41,131 bases of DNA from Acidiferrobacteraceae bacterium (GTDB taxonomy: Bacteria; Pseudomonadota; Gammaproteobacteria; Arenicellales; UBA868), in contig PBJL01000033.1 in assembly GCA_002721105.1 (NCBI GenBank), positions 1 through 41,131 on the forward strand, in the 5' to 3' direction. The position numbers and the translations under genes are program-made. This document shows, one piece after another, positions 34,744 to 41,131 of this stretch. The number at the start of each line of letters is the position of its first letter. Within the stretch, counting starts at the first letter, position 1. The notes beneath the pieces are model-generated. The model did not search any database. It was not told the DNA's origin and saw only the letters and a list, made by a program, of their open reading frames with translations.

Positions 34744-35265
34744 TTGGACAATAATCGGCGAAAAACCATCTACCAAGGCACGATATTAGATTTTGGCCTT
34801 GAAAAAGTTCAGCTAGGAAATGGAAAATCATCGAATATCGAGATTGTGCGACACCCTGGAGGGGCTGGCATCCTTGCGATTGATAAGCGGGGCTATGTTT
34901 GCTTGCTACGACAATATCGCTATTCGATAAAAGATTGGATTTGGGAAATACCAGCGGGCTTAATTGACCGCAATGAAGAGCCACTAAATACAGCTAAGCG
35001 TGAACTCCGAGAAGAAGCTGGTCTGGTTGCAGAAGAATGGAAATCTCTTGGTTCCATTTTACCGACGCCAGGATTTTGTAACGAAAAAATTTTTCTATAT
35101 GAAGCGCGCACAATTAGATTTGTAGGCTCAAATCCGGAGGCTGTAGAACAAATCGAGATTCACTGGGTAACCCTAAGTGAGGCGCTCGATATGGCGGTTA
35201 ATAATCAAATTGTTGACGCTAAAACCATAGCAATACTATTGCGAACAAATCAAGTCATGGCCTAA
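34744..35265 (+). CDS. NUDIX hydrolase (ADP-ribose pyrophosphatase-like)
   Basis: A 173-residue protein with a perfect NUDIX box, starting at Gly in PAGLIDRNEEPLNTAKRE and continuing LREEAGL; it matches Gx5Ex7REUxEExGU and binds magnesium. LLRQYRYSIKDWIWEIPAG before the box and TPGFCNEKIFLYEA after it are typical of the ADP-ribose pyrophosphatase (NudF) group, so hydrolysis of ADP-ribose or a nucleotide sugar is likely. The start is TTG 34744, 19 bases after gpmA; the only upstream ATG (34725) reaches a stop after four codons. The ribosome binding site is weak. Confidence 0.88.
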   Translation: MDNNRRKTIYQGTILDFGLEKVQLGNGKSSNIEIVRHPGGAGILAIDKRGYVCLLRQYRYSIKDWIWEIPAGLIDRNEEPLNTAKRELREEAGLVAEEWKSLGSILPTPGFCNEKIFLYEARTIRFVGSNPEAVEQIEIHWVTLSEALDMAVNNQIVDAKTIAILLRTNQVMA

Positions 35266-35329
35266 CTATTGTCTAATTACATAAAATAGTAATTTTACCA
35301 AACCAATCTTCAACACGGTGGTTCAGGAA

Positions 35330-35914
35330 TTAGTAATATTCGGGTTCTTCACCAATTCTCCACTTGATGTTACAGCCTACGCTAGGATGCTGCTTACCTG
35401 ATATTGTTTCTCCTCTCAGAAGAGATTCTACAGCTGACCGCAAGTCATTGCCCGTTACGGGTTCATCATTGCCAGGGCGGCTGTCATCATACTGACCTCG
35501 ATAAACAAGTTTTCGATCAGCATCATAAAGAAAAAAATCTGGGGTACAAGACGCTCGATATGCTTTCGCAACGCTTTGTGTCTCATCGTACAAATAGGGA
35601 AATGAGTATTTGTAAGTTACAGAATCCTCTTGCATTCTTTTTGGACTATCTGCTGGATGTGTTTGAATATCGTTTGATGAAATAGCTACTACCGCGAGTC
35701 CTTTTTCTTGGTAATCAGAAACAAAATTTACGAACGAATCTCTAATGTGAATTACGTACGGACAATGATTACAAATGAAGGCTACCAAAAATAGTGGGCT
35801 ATCATTCATCATGCTCATTGAAACCTCGGGTCCACCAAAGTCTGGATTGGTGTTTAGTAAACTAAAATCGTGGGCTACAGAGCCAAGTTTCTCCATATTA
35901 GAGAGCTTTTCCAT
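35330..35914 (-). CDS. Thioredoxin-fold peroxiredoxin-like protein
   Basis: A 194-residue AhpC/TSA-like protein of the thioredoxin superfamily. FICNHCPYVIHIRD near 47-60 holds a Cys-x2-Cys at the position of the thioredoxin active site, then AISSNDIQTHPADSP, a TPDFFLYD cis-Pro region near 128-135, and a C-terminal PSVGCNIKW with a third Cys. This set fits the PRX-like subgroup of small cytoplasmic redoxins; no signal peptide is seen. The substrate is unknown. A second in-frame ATG at 35896 is possible. It converges on the NUDIX gene and is divergent from moaC. Confidence 0.84.
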   Translation of the reverse strand: MEKLSNMEKLGSVAHDFSLLNTNPDFGGPEVSMSMMNDSPLFLVAFICNHCPYVIHIRDSFVNFVSDYQEKGLAVVAISSNDIQTHPADSPKRMQEDSVTYKYSFPYLYDETQSVAKAYRASCTPDFFLYDADRKLVYRGQYDDSRPGNDEPVTGNDLRSAVESLLRGETISGKQHPSVGCNIKWRIGEEPEYY

Positions 35915-36051
35915 TATCTATTCCCAAAATGTCTATGTTTTTAAATTAGGATCTTAACATGCTATAACCAAAGAGATTTTCTAGGCAGTTCGTTTTTTTG
36001 ACAACCTAGCTACAATACACACTTATTACTAATACTTACTGAGTAAAATTG

Positions 36052-36543
36052 ATGACAAATCAGAAACTGACTCATTTTGACACCGATGGGGACGCTCATA
36101 TGGTGAATGTTGGCGAAAAGGATCGTACCCTAAGGCATGCCATCGCAGAGGGTTACATCGAGATGGATGCCAAAACGCGTAACCTAGTTGAGAGGGGCGG
36201 GCACAAAAAAGGAGACGTGCTTTCGATCGCTCGTCTAGCAGGCATCATGGGGGCCAAACAAACTTCAAACTTAATCCCTCTGTGCCATCCTCTCTCTTTA
36301 ACGCATATCGAAGTGAAATTTGAAATTGATGCTGCTCTGAACCGCGTTCGTTGTGTCGTAATGATAGAGTCAGTTGATAGGACTGGCGTTGAAATGGAAG
36401 CCATGAATGCTGTGCAAATAACATTATTAACAATCTATGATATGTGTAAAAAAGTTGATCGTGGTATGACAATCGGGCCTGTCCGATTGATTGAAAAATC
36501 CGGTGGTTCATCCGGAACCTGGAAGCGTTCATATGATAAGTGA
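36052..36543 (+). CDS. moaC: Cyclic pyranopterin monophosphate synthase
   Basis: Converts the MoaA product into cyclic pyranopterin monophosphate in molybdenum cofactor synthesis. The 163 residues show [20 protein letters not shown] near 47-66, [16 protein letters not shown] near 68-83, [13 protein letters not shown] near 109-121 and [20 protein letters not shown] near 126-145, all MoaC signatures including the catalytic Lys. I use ATG 36052; a TTG just before is ignored. The final bases overlap the moeA start, so the two are translationally linked. moaA is not nearby. Confidence 0.96.
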   Translation: MTNQKLTHFDTDGDAHMVNVGEKDRTLRHAIAEGYIEMDAKTRNLVERGGHKKGDVLSIARLAGIMGAKQTSNLIPLCHPLSLTHIEVKFEIDAALNRVRCVVMIESVDRTGVEMEAMNAVQITLLTIYDMCKKVDRGMTIGPVRLIEKSGGSSGTWKRSYDK

Positions 36544-37795
36544 GTTCGACATCCAACCACAACCGAGCTGTGAGGACGAAATACAAACAGGTTTGTTGTC
36601 AGTAGAGGCGGCTCTTGAAAAAATCTTGTTAATGATTACGCCGATCGCAGAAGCTGAGCTAGTTCCAGTGCAAGAGTCTCTTGGGCGAGTGCTAGCCGAA
36701 GACTTATACTCTCCTATAGATGTGCCAAATCACACTAATGCCGCTATGGATGGTTACGCTGTTCATTCATCCGATCTTGAAAAACAAAAGCTATGTATTA
36801 TTGGTACTGCGTGGGCTGGTCGACCATTTAATGAGCCCTTAAAACGGGGGGAGTGTGTCAGAATAATGACCGGGGCGGTTATGCCCCAAAATAGCGACAC
36901 TGTGGTTATGCAAGAACATGTTGAGCGAAAAGATGACATCATCTATTTAGCATCCGGACAACAGCCTAGACAACATGTCAGACAAGCCGGAGAAGATCTT
37001 AATATTGGGTCTCTTGCTTTATCAGCTAGACAGCGTCTATTTCCTGCTGAACTTGGTGTGATAGCGTCCCTAGGCATCGCTGAGGTGCCTGTTATAAAAA
37101 AACCTAGGGTGGCGTTTTTTTCTAACGGTGATGAACTGCGTTCAATTAATGAAACGCTTGCTATTGGTGAGGTGTACGACTCGAATCGTTATACCCTTAA
37201 CGCGATGTTAACGCGTGCAGGGGCTAGCATACTCGACTTAGGGGTTGTACCCGATAATCCAAAACGTTTGGAAGAAACATTCCAACAAGCCGCGGCAAAT
37301 GCTGATTTAGTGATTACCTCTGCCGGCGCATCCGTTGGAGATGCTGATTATGTGCTTGATATTCTGAAAAAAATTGGTGAAGTAGGATTTTGGAAGATCG
37401 CGATGAAACCAGGCAGGCCTCTCTCGGTGGGGGAAATTGGATCTTCCACTTTTTTTGGACTACCGGGAAATCCCGTATCGGTTATGGTCACATTTTATCA
37501 GTTTGTCTTGCCGGCTCTAAGAAAGCTTTCGGGGGAAAAAAACATCACTAAATTTCGATGCTCTGCGCGTCTAACAAGAAACTTGAAAAAACGCCGTGGT
37601 CGCACTGAATTCCAACGCGGCATTCTCAAGCTCGGTGATGACGGCACACTTATTGTCGAAAATACGGGAGAACAAGGATCTGGAATATTAACATCGATGA
37701 ACCAAGCTAATTGTTTTGTAATTCTCCCTGCTGAATGTGAGGGAGCTAACGTTGGTGATATCGTCATTGTCGAGCCTTTTTCGGGCCTGATCTAA
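36533..37795 (+). CDS. moeA: Molybdopterin molybdotransferase
   Basis: Inserts molybdenum into adenylated molybdopterin. The protein has 420 residues: [16 protein letters not shown] near 65-80, [19 protein letters not shown] near 108-126, [14 protein letters not shown] near 248-261, and [10 protein letters not shown] with [20 protein letters not shown] further on. The third motif has SAGAS where E. coli has SGGVS. The start is ATG 36533, with GGAAG at 36521-36525; it overlaps the moaC end by 11 bases. A methyltransferase gene begins ten bases after the stop. Confidence 0.95.
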   Translation: MISEFDIQPQPSCEDEIQTGLLSVEAALEKILLMITPIAEAELVPVQESLGRVLAEDLYSPIDVPNHTNAAMDGYAVHSSDLEKQKLCIIGTAWAGRPFNEPLKRGECVRIMTGAVMPQNSDTVVMQEHVERKDDIIYLASGQQPRQHVRQAGEDLNIGSLALSARQRLFPAELGVIASLGIAEVPVIKKPRVAFFSNGDELRSINETLAIGEVYDSNRYTLNAMLTRAGASILDLGVVPDNPKRLEETFQQAAANADLVITSAGASVGDADYVLDILKKIGEVGFWKIAMKPGRPLSVGEIGSSTFFGLPGNPVSVMVTFYQFVLPALRKLSGEKNITKFRCSARLTRNLKKRRGRTEFQRGILKLGDDGTLIVENTGEQGSGILTSMNQANCFVILPAECEGANVGDIVIVEPFSGLI

Positions 37796-37805
37796 CAACA
37801 TTCTA

Positions 37806-38387
37806 ATGGCGCAAGCTGATGTCCTTCGATGGCAGAAGAAATATCAAGACGCCAACCTAGTTGATACGCTGCAATCGGACAATTTATTATTAAGATACGA
37901 GGCCATGATAAACAATAGGGGGCTCGCGCTTGATCTCGCCGCGGGCACATGCCATTCTTCAGTTCAATTAGCACAATCCAAAAACAAAGTGATCGCCGTA
38001 GACTGCAGCATAACGGCGCTTCAGTTGGGCCAACAACTTGCTAATCGTTACAACGTTAAGTTGATTCCTTTGGTAGCAGACTTAAGCTGTTGGTCTGTTC
38101 CAAGTTGTAGCTTTGATATGATAACCTGTTTTCGATACCTCGACCGAAAGATGTTCCCCGTATTAGTAGATGCTCTAAAGCCTAGAGGATTATTGATTTA
38201 TAAAACCTTTAATGAGCACTATCTGAACTACAGCCCTAGATTCAACCCCAAATACGTTCTACGGTCTGGTGAGCTAGAACCTTATTTATCTCAATTAGAA
38301 ATAATCGAATGTTCTGATGGAGCCTCAACAAAAGAAATTTACTCCTTCGCAGTTTGCAGAAAATCCTATAGTATATTTCGATCATAA
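37806..38387 (+). CDS. Class I SAM-dependent methyltransferase of unknown substrate
   Basis: A 193-residue Rossmann-fold methyltransferase, resembling the TehB-like group. LDLAAGTCHSSVQLA near 42-56 is the SAM-binding glycine-rich loop (with Cys where Gly is usual), VIAVDCS ends strand 2, FDMITCFRYLDRKMFPVLV is motif III/IV and LKPRGLLIYKTFNEHYL follows. The FRYLDR and NPKYVLRSGEL stretches recur in uncharacterised proteobacterial relatives as I remember them. It begins ten bases after moeA, so it is probably co-transcribed with moaC-moeA, but no methylation step is known in that pathway. The substrate is not predictable. Confidence 0.83.
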   Translation: MAQADVLRWQKKYQDANLVDTLQSDNLLLRYEAMINNRGLALDLAAGTCHSSVQLAQSKNKVIAVDCSITALQLGQQLANRYNVKLIPLVADLSCWSVPSCSFDMITCFRYLDRKMFPVLVDALKPRGLLIYKTFNEHYLNYSPRFNPKYVLRSGELEPYLSQLEIIECSDGASTKEIYSFAVCRKSYSIFRS

Positions 38388-38439
38388 GGCCTGAATATAC
38401 GTTTCTCTTTTTATATAGTTTTTTGTGTTTAAAGACGTT

Positions 38440-38886
38440 CTATTCTCCTGGTGTATTTTTTGTTACCCAGCGATCCTCATGCGTGAGACTTTCTTTTTTC
38501 CAGAAAGGGGCGGTTGATTTGAGTTGCTCCATGATTGCCCGACACGCACCAAAAGCGTCTTTGCGGTGAGCGGCCCAAACTGCGACCAAGACTATATCTT
38601 CGCCGGGTTTAACGGCGCCAATCCTATGTAATAAAAATACTTCCAATAATTGGTATTTTTTTTGAGCATCTCGAATAATTTTTTCTAATTGCTGTTCAGT
38701 CATGCCCGGGTAGTGTTCAAGATACATGGACAAAACGCTATCACCTTCATTGTAGTCTCTCATCGTGCCAACAAAAATAGAGCAAGCGCCATGAGATCCC
38801 GAACTAACCGAGCTTTCCTCAAATAATTTAAGCTCTTGAAAAGACGAGAATGGGGCATCACGCAAACCAATTTGGGCCGACGCCAT
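38440..38886 (-). CDS. moaE: Molybdopterin synthase catalytic subunit
   Basis: With MoaD converts cyclic pyranopterin monophosphate into molybdopterin by adding two sulfurs. The 148 residues contain IFVGTMRDYNEGDSV near 37-51, LEHYPGMTEQQL near 56-67, LLHRIGAVKPGE near 85-96, HRKDAFGACRAIMEQLKSTA near 107-126, and PFWKKE with the active-site Lys. I choose ATG 38886, six bases after a perfect AGGAGG at 38893-38898; a TTG at 38890-38892 is rejected. The ribosome binding site lies within the end of moaD. Confidence 0.96.
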   Translation of the reverse strand: MASAQIGLRDAPFSSFQELKLFEESSVSSGSHGACSIFVGTMRDYNEGDSVLSMYLEHYPGMTEQQLEKIIRDAQKKYQLLEVFLLHRIGAVKPGEDIVLVAVWAAHRKDAFGACRAIMEQLKSTAPFWKKESLTHEDRWVTKNTPGE

Positions 38887-38888
38887 GT

Positions 38889-39119
38889 TCAACCTCCTGT
38901 AATCGGTGGAAAAAAAGCTACCTCATCTCCATCTTTCACTCGACTTTCTGGCCCCGAGTAAGTCTTATTAATCGCAATCAGAGTAGTATCGTTAAGTGGC
39001 TCGTTAGTTAGCAAAGCCCACAAATCTCGAACATTTTTCAATCCATCGGCGTCAACTTCCTTTGAATTAATTCCTGTTTGTTCTCGAAGGCTTGCAAAAA
39101 ATCTAACATGTATGGTCAT
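38889..39119 (-). CDS. moaD: Molybdopterin synthase sulfur carrier subunit
   Basis: A 76-residue ubiquitin-fold protein that carries sulfur as a C-terminal thiocarboxylate to MoaE. It begins TIHVRFFASLREQTG, has DGDEVAFFPPITGG at the end, and finishes in the required Gly-Gly. It is immediately upstream of moaE on the reverse strand, with the moaE ribosome binding site in its last codons. An 89-base gap separates it from the divergent moaB. Confidence 0.96.
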   Translation of the reverse strand: MTIHVRFFASLREQTGINSKEVDADGLKNVRDLWALLTNEPLNDTTLIAINKTYSGPESRVKDGDEVAFFPPITGG

Positions 39120-39208
39120 TTATAGGCTCTTCAGCATCACTGATGTTTTTCTCTAGGAAATTTATAATAAGCGGTTATAAGATTATCTACAACTCAAGAG
39201 GATCTAGT

Positions 39209-39742
39209 ATGTCCAATAATAATCGTGAATTTGTCCCAGTCAATATAGCTATCCTAACCGTTTCCGATTCCCGGACAATAGAGAATGATAAATCTGGAGA
39301 TTTGTTAATCGAAAGAATAAAAGCAACTGGGCACACGCTAGCTGACCGGAAAATTGTTAAAGATGATAAAGAACAAATTCAAACTGTTCTGCATAGCTGG
39401 ATTAATAACAAAGATGTTCAAGTGGTCATAAGCACAGGAGGAACGGGGCTGACAGGTTTTGATGGAACGCCAGAAGCGATAGAACCCCTATTTGAAAAAA
39501 GAATCGACGGTTTCGGGGAAATTTTTCGAGCCATATCATTTGAAGAAATCGGCACTTCTTCATTAAATTCCAGAGCAATGGCTGGAGTAAAAAATGGCAC
39601 CTATATTTTTTGTCTACCCGGATCTTCGAATGCGTGCGCAACGGGGTGGGACAAAATAATTAGCTTCCAATTAGATTACCGAACACAGCCTTGTAACCTG
39701 GTGGAGCTCATGCCCCGACTTCTTGAACACGTTCGAGACTAA
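39209..39742 (+). CDS. moaB: Molybdenum cofactor biosynthesis protein MoaB
   Basis: A MogA/MoaB-fold protein of 177 residues that adenylates molybdopterin or supports this step. VNIAILTVSDSRTIENDKSG near 11-30, VVISTGGTGLTGFDGTPEAI near 72-91 and FCLPGSSNACATGWDKII near 133-150 are the family motifs. The TGGTG loop and the Asp in GFDGT are present. I use ATG 39209, seven bases behind AAGAGGA (39196-39202); an upstream frame from 39143 lacks support. The gene converges with the HlyU-family gene, 19 bases between stops. Confidence 0.93.
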   Translation: MSNNNREFVPVNIAILTVSDSRTIENDKSGDLLIERIKATGHTLADRKIVKDDKEQIQTVLHSWINNKDVQVVISTGGTGLTGFDGTPEAIEPLFEKRIDGFGEIFRAISFEEIGTSSLNSRAMAGVKNGTYIFCLPGSSNACATGWDKIISFQLDYRTQPCNLVELMPRLLEHVRD

Positions 39743-39761
39743 CTTGACATCGCCGGCGCCT

Positions 39762-40046
39762 TTAAGTGGAGCGCCTTTCATCGATGATCCGTTTTGCTTT
39801 AGTGACTATGTGGTTAAACGCCTGCTCTTGGTCAACATGCGTTTCGGCTCTAATAAAGTGCTCGAGGCTAACACCGTCACCTGTCTTCCAATGTATGTTC
39901 CCCTCGGTTGTCCAGCCTCCAGCAACTTTTTTGGGCGTTGGCGTAATTGTAACTCCCTGATACTCGACGGATTGACTGGAGCGCTTATTTGAGTCTGGGG
40001 AGTTTTCACTTCGTTCACGTTTATTCTTGAAAAACTTTAATATCAT
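39762..40046 (-). CDS. HlyU-family small protein
   Basis: A 94-residue protein. After a short basic start (LKFFKNKRER) and a polar linker, VEYQGVTITPTP leads into the HlyU fold: GGWTTEGNIHW, then EHFIRAETHVDQEQAF and the helix KAKRIIDE at the end. HlyU of Vibrio is a transcriptional activator, but most family members are uncharacterised and the DNA-binding role should not be assumed. I start at ATG 40046, since a frame extending further upstream would read into the antiporter gene. It begins 11 bases after the antiporter stop and is likely its downstream operon partner. Confidence 0.82.
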   Translation of the reverse strand: MILKFFKNKRERSENSPDSNKRSSQSVEYQGVTITPTPKKVAGGWTTEGNIHWKTGDGVSLEHFIRAETHVDQEQAFNHIVTKAKRIIDERRST

Positions 40047-40057
40047 TTTGATGTGCC

Positions 40058-41131
40058 TTATAGGTAGTACAACAAGAGACTTGAGCCGAGCAAAACAGCG
40101 ACCCAAAGCACCATGCTGCCCGTGGGCCATGTTCGAGCCAGAGTTCCTTGCGGGCCGTAGTGCCGATGGACAGCTCGTAGCAGATATCGTCCCACTTGAC
40201 GTCCCGTATTGCTCAGTATAGCCCGCACCAAGACCACATGTTGAGTGGTGAAACGCGTCAGCTTCGGCGCCACCCGCCGGTACAACCAATCTGTATCTAA
40301 ATTAATGGTTGCCTGCTCCGGGGGATAGAGGCCGGTACGTAGCAACACGAAAAAAGCTAGCGCAGCAAACAATAATAGTTGAACCTGGGTTAGAGAGTGC
40401 CCTAAATCAGCGTAAGGCTGATACACCACTGGGTAGGGAAGGATAGAGTAAAGCGGCGTTGGGAACCAACCAATCGCGATGCACAAGACTGCGGTCACAC
40501 CCATTGCCAGACACATGTGAAAAGGTGCTTCTCGGCATCGAATGCCTGAGTCATGACTAAAAAACGCAAAATATGGAATCTTTATTCCCGAATGCTCCAT
40601 CACCCCTGCAGACGCGATTAACAAGCCGATGAAGGCTAACACATAGTGGCCCTCGACCACTGCTGACAGAGTCATCGACTTGGCGACAAAACCGCTGAAC
40701 AGTGGAAAGGCGGAAATCGACATTGCGCCGATGATGCAGAAGATCGTCGTCCATGGCATCGAGCGGTATAACCCGCCAAGGTCAGATGCGCGTGTTGTCC
40801 CGGCTCGATAAAGCACTGCCCCCATACACATGAAAAGAAGTGACTTGTAAAGAATATGGACGAAGGCATGCGCAACGGCGCCATTCAATGCCAACTCAGT
40901 GCCAATCCCAATCCCCACAACCATGAAGCCCAATTGATTGTTGAGACTGTAGCAAAGAACCCGACGCAGGTCATTCTCAATGACCGCAAAAAAAATTGGG
41001 AAGAGGGTCATCACAACGCCAATGCCAATCAGCACATCAGTGCCGGGAAAACCTCGTGCCAACGCATAAATGGCAAGTTTAGTAGTGAAGACACTAAGGA
41101 AAACCGCGCCAGTAACGCTCGCTTTCGGGTA
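40058..41131 (-). CDS. Na+/H+ antiporter subunit D (MnhD/MrpD-like), 5' end beyond window
   Basis: The C-terminal 357 residues of a proton-translocating membrane subunit related to NuoL/M/N. The frame is open to the window edge, reading YPKASVTGAVFLSVFTTK before the first visible start-like codon, so the gene is cut at the edge rather than starting at 41062. About eight or nine hydrophobic helices are seen. AHAFVHILYKSLLFM carries the conserved His and Lys of the proton path, and SISAFPLFSGFVAKS is typical of Mrp subunit D. A soluble-looking stretch with DTDWLYRRVAPK precedes a last helix. G+C is visibly higher than in the neighbouring genes. The HlyU-family gene follows after 11 bases. Confidence 0.88.
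   Translation of the reverse strand, partial: YPKASVTGAVFLSVFTTKLAIYALARGFPGTDVLIGIGVVMTLFPIFFAVIENDLRRVLCYSLNNQLGFMVVGIGIGTELALNGAVAHAFVHILYKSLLFMCMGAVLYRAGTTRASDLGGLYRSMPWTTIFCIIGAMSISAFPLFSGFVAKSMTLSAVVEGHYVLAFIGLLIASAGVMEHSGIKIPYFAFFSHDSGIRCREAPFHMCLAMGVTAVLCIAIGWFPTPLYSILPYPVVYQPYADLGHSLTQVQLLLFAALAFFVLLRTGLYPPEQATINLDTDWLYRRVAPKLTRFTTQHVVLVRAILSNTGRQVGRYLLRAVHRHYGPQGTLARTWPTGSMVLWVAVLLGSSLLLYYL

Noticed and set aside
35998..36016. TTGACA followed by TACAAT upstream of moaC as a sigma-70 promoter
   Set aside because: The spacer is only 7 bases, far from the usual 16-18, so the two boxes cannot form one promoter.
40058..41131. NuoL, M or N of respiratory complex I
   Set aside because: The proton-path helices are shared, but the visible motifs and the C-terminal extension fit Mrp-type antiporter subunit D, and no nuo gene is adjacent.
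1..41131. CRISPR array, transposase, prophage, tRNA or rRNA genes
   Set aside because: No regularly spaced repeats other than the 15-base coding repeat at 1-90, no transposase or phage protein among plausible genes, and no tRNA or rRNA pattern recognised by eye.

Overview
The window reads as chromosome of a Gram-negative gammaproteobacterium, probably an uncultured lineage with an AT-leaning genome (about 42% G+C in the lines I counted). The clearest taxonomic clue is the reverse-strand order yicC-gmk-rpoZ-spoT-ridA-recG-ubiA, which is the arrangement known from Pseudomonas-like gammaproteobacteria. LPS inner-core genes (waaF, a waaG-waaP fusion) confirm an outer membrane. No rRNA, tRNA, CRISPR array, insertion sequence or prophage gene was seen. 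Most of the window is housekeeping chromosome, densely packed, with several gene starts on TTG or GTG.

Layout. 1-180: the Lys/Ala-rich tail of a histone H1-like protein, made of a 15-base tandem repeat, and a terminator. 209-2697 (reverse): aroE and two translationally coupled short-chain dehydrogenases. 2698-3129: a gene-free stretch holding a 123-base inverted-repeat element. 3130-9870 (forward): ribH of an archaeal-looking type, ilvE, a CHCC zinc-finger protein, then an LPS core block (waaF, galE, a waaG-waaP fusion and a second sugar kinase). 9882-11797: an exonuclease/endonuclease/phosphatase-family membrane protein (reverse) and a histone-deacetylase-family amidohydrolase. 12079-18083: ileS of the eukaryote-like second type, then metK and ahcY with an S-adenosylhomocysteine riboswitch between them. 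18136-21666: a DUF465 protein, a long gene-free stretch, then a poorly characterised trio: a VWA-like protein, a membrane-anchored J-domain protein whose HPD motif is HSD, and a small penicillin-binding transpeptidase. 21716-25355: thyA, folA and uvrD. 25375-33026 (reverse): ubiA, recG, ridA, spoT, rpoZ, gmk, yicC. 33330-35265 (forward): rdgB, gpmA, a NUDIX hydrolase. 35330-39742: a thioredoxin-fold protein and a molybdopterin cofactor cluster (moaC, moeA, a methyltransferase, moaE and moaD reversed, moaB). 39762-41131 (reverse): a HlyU-family protein and the C-terminal part of a Na+/H+ antiporter subunit D, the latter richer in G+C than the rest.

How genes work together. metK makes S-adenosylmethionine and ahcY removes the S-adenosylhomocysteine left after methylation; the riboswitch ties ahcY to its own substrate. 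rpoZ and spoT overlap and jointly concern the stringent response. thyA and folA form the thymidylate/dihydrofolate cycle. moaC, moaD, moaE, moaB and moeA cover most of the molybdopterin pathway; moaA is not in the window.

I found no single self-evident new defence or mobile system. The best candidates for something not well described are the VWA/J-domain/transpeptidase trio, the waaG-waaP fusion, the inverted-repeat element at 2827-2949, and leader hairpins before metK and yicC. Family assignments come from remembered motifs, not from database searches.
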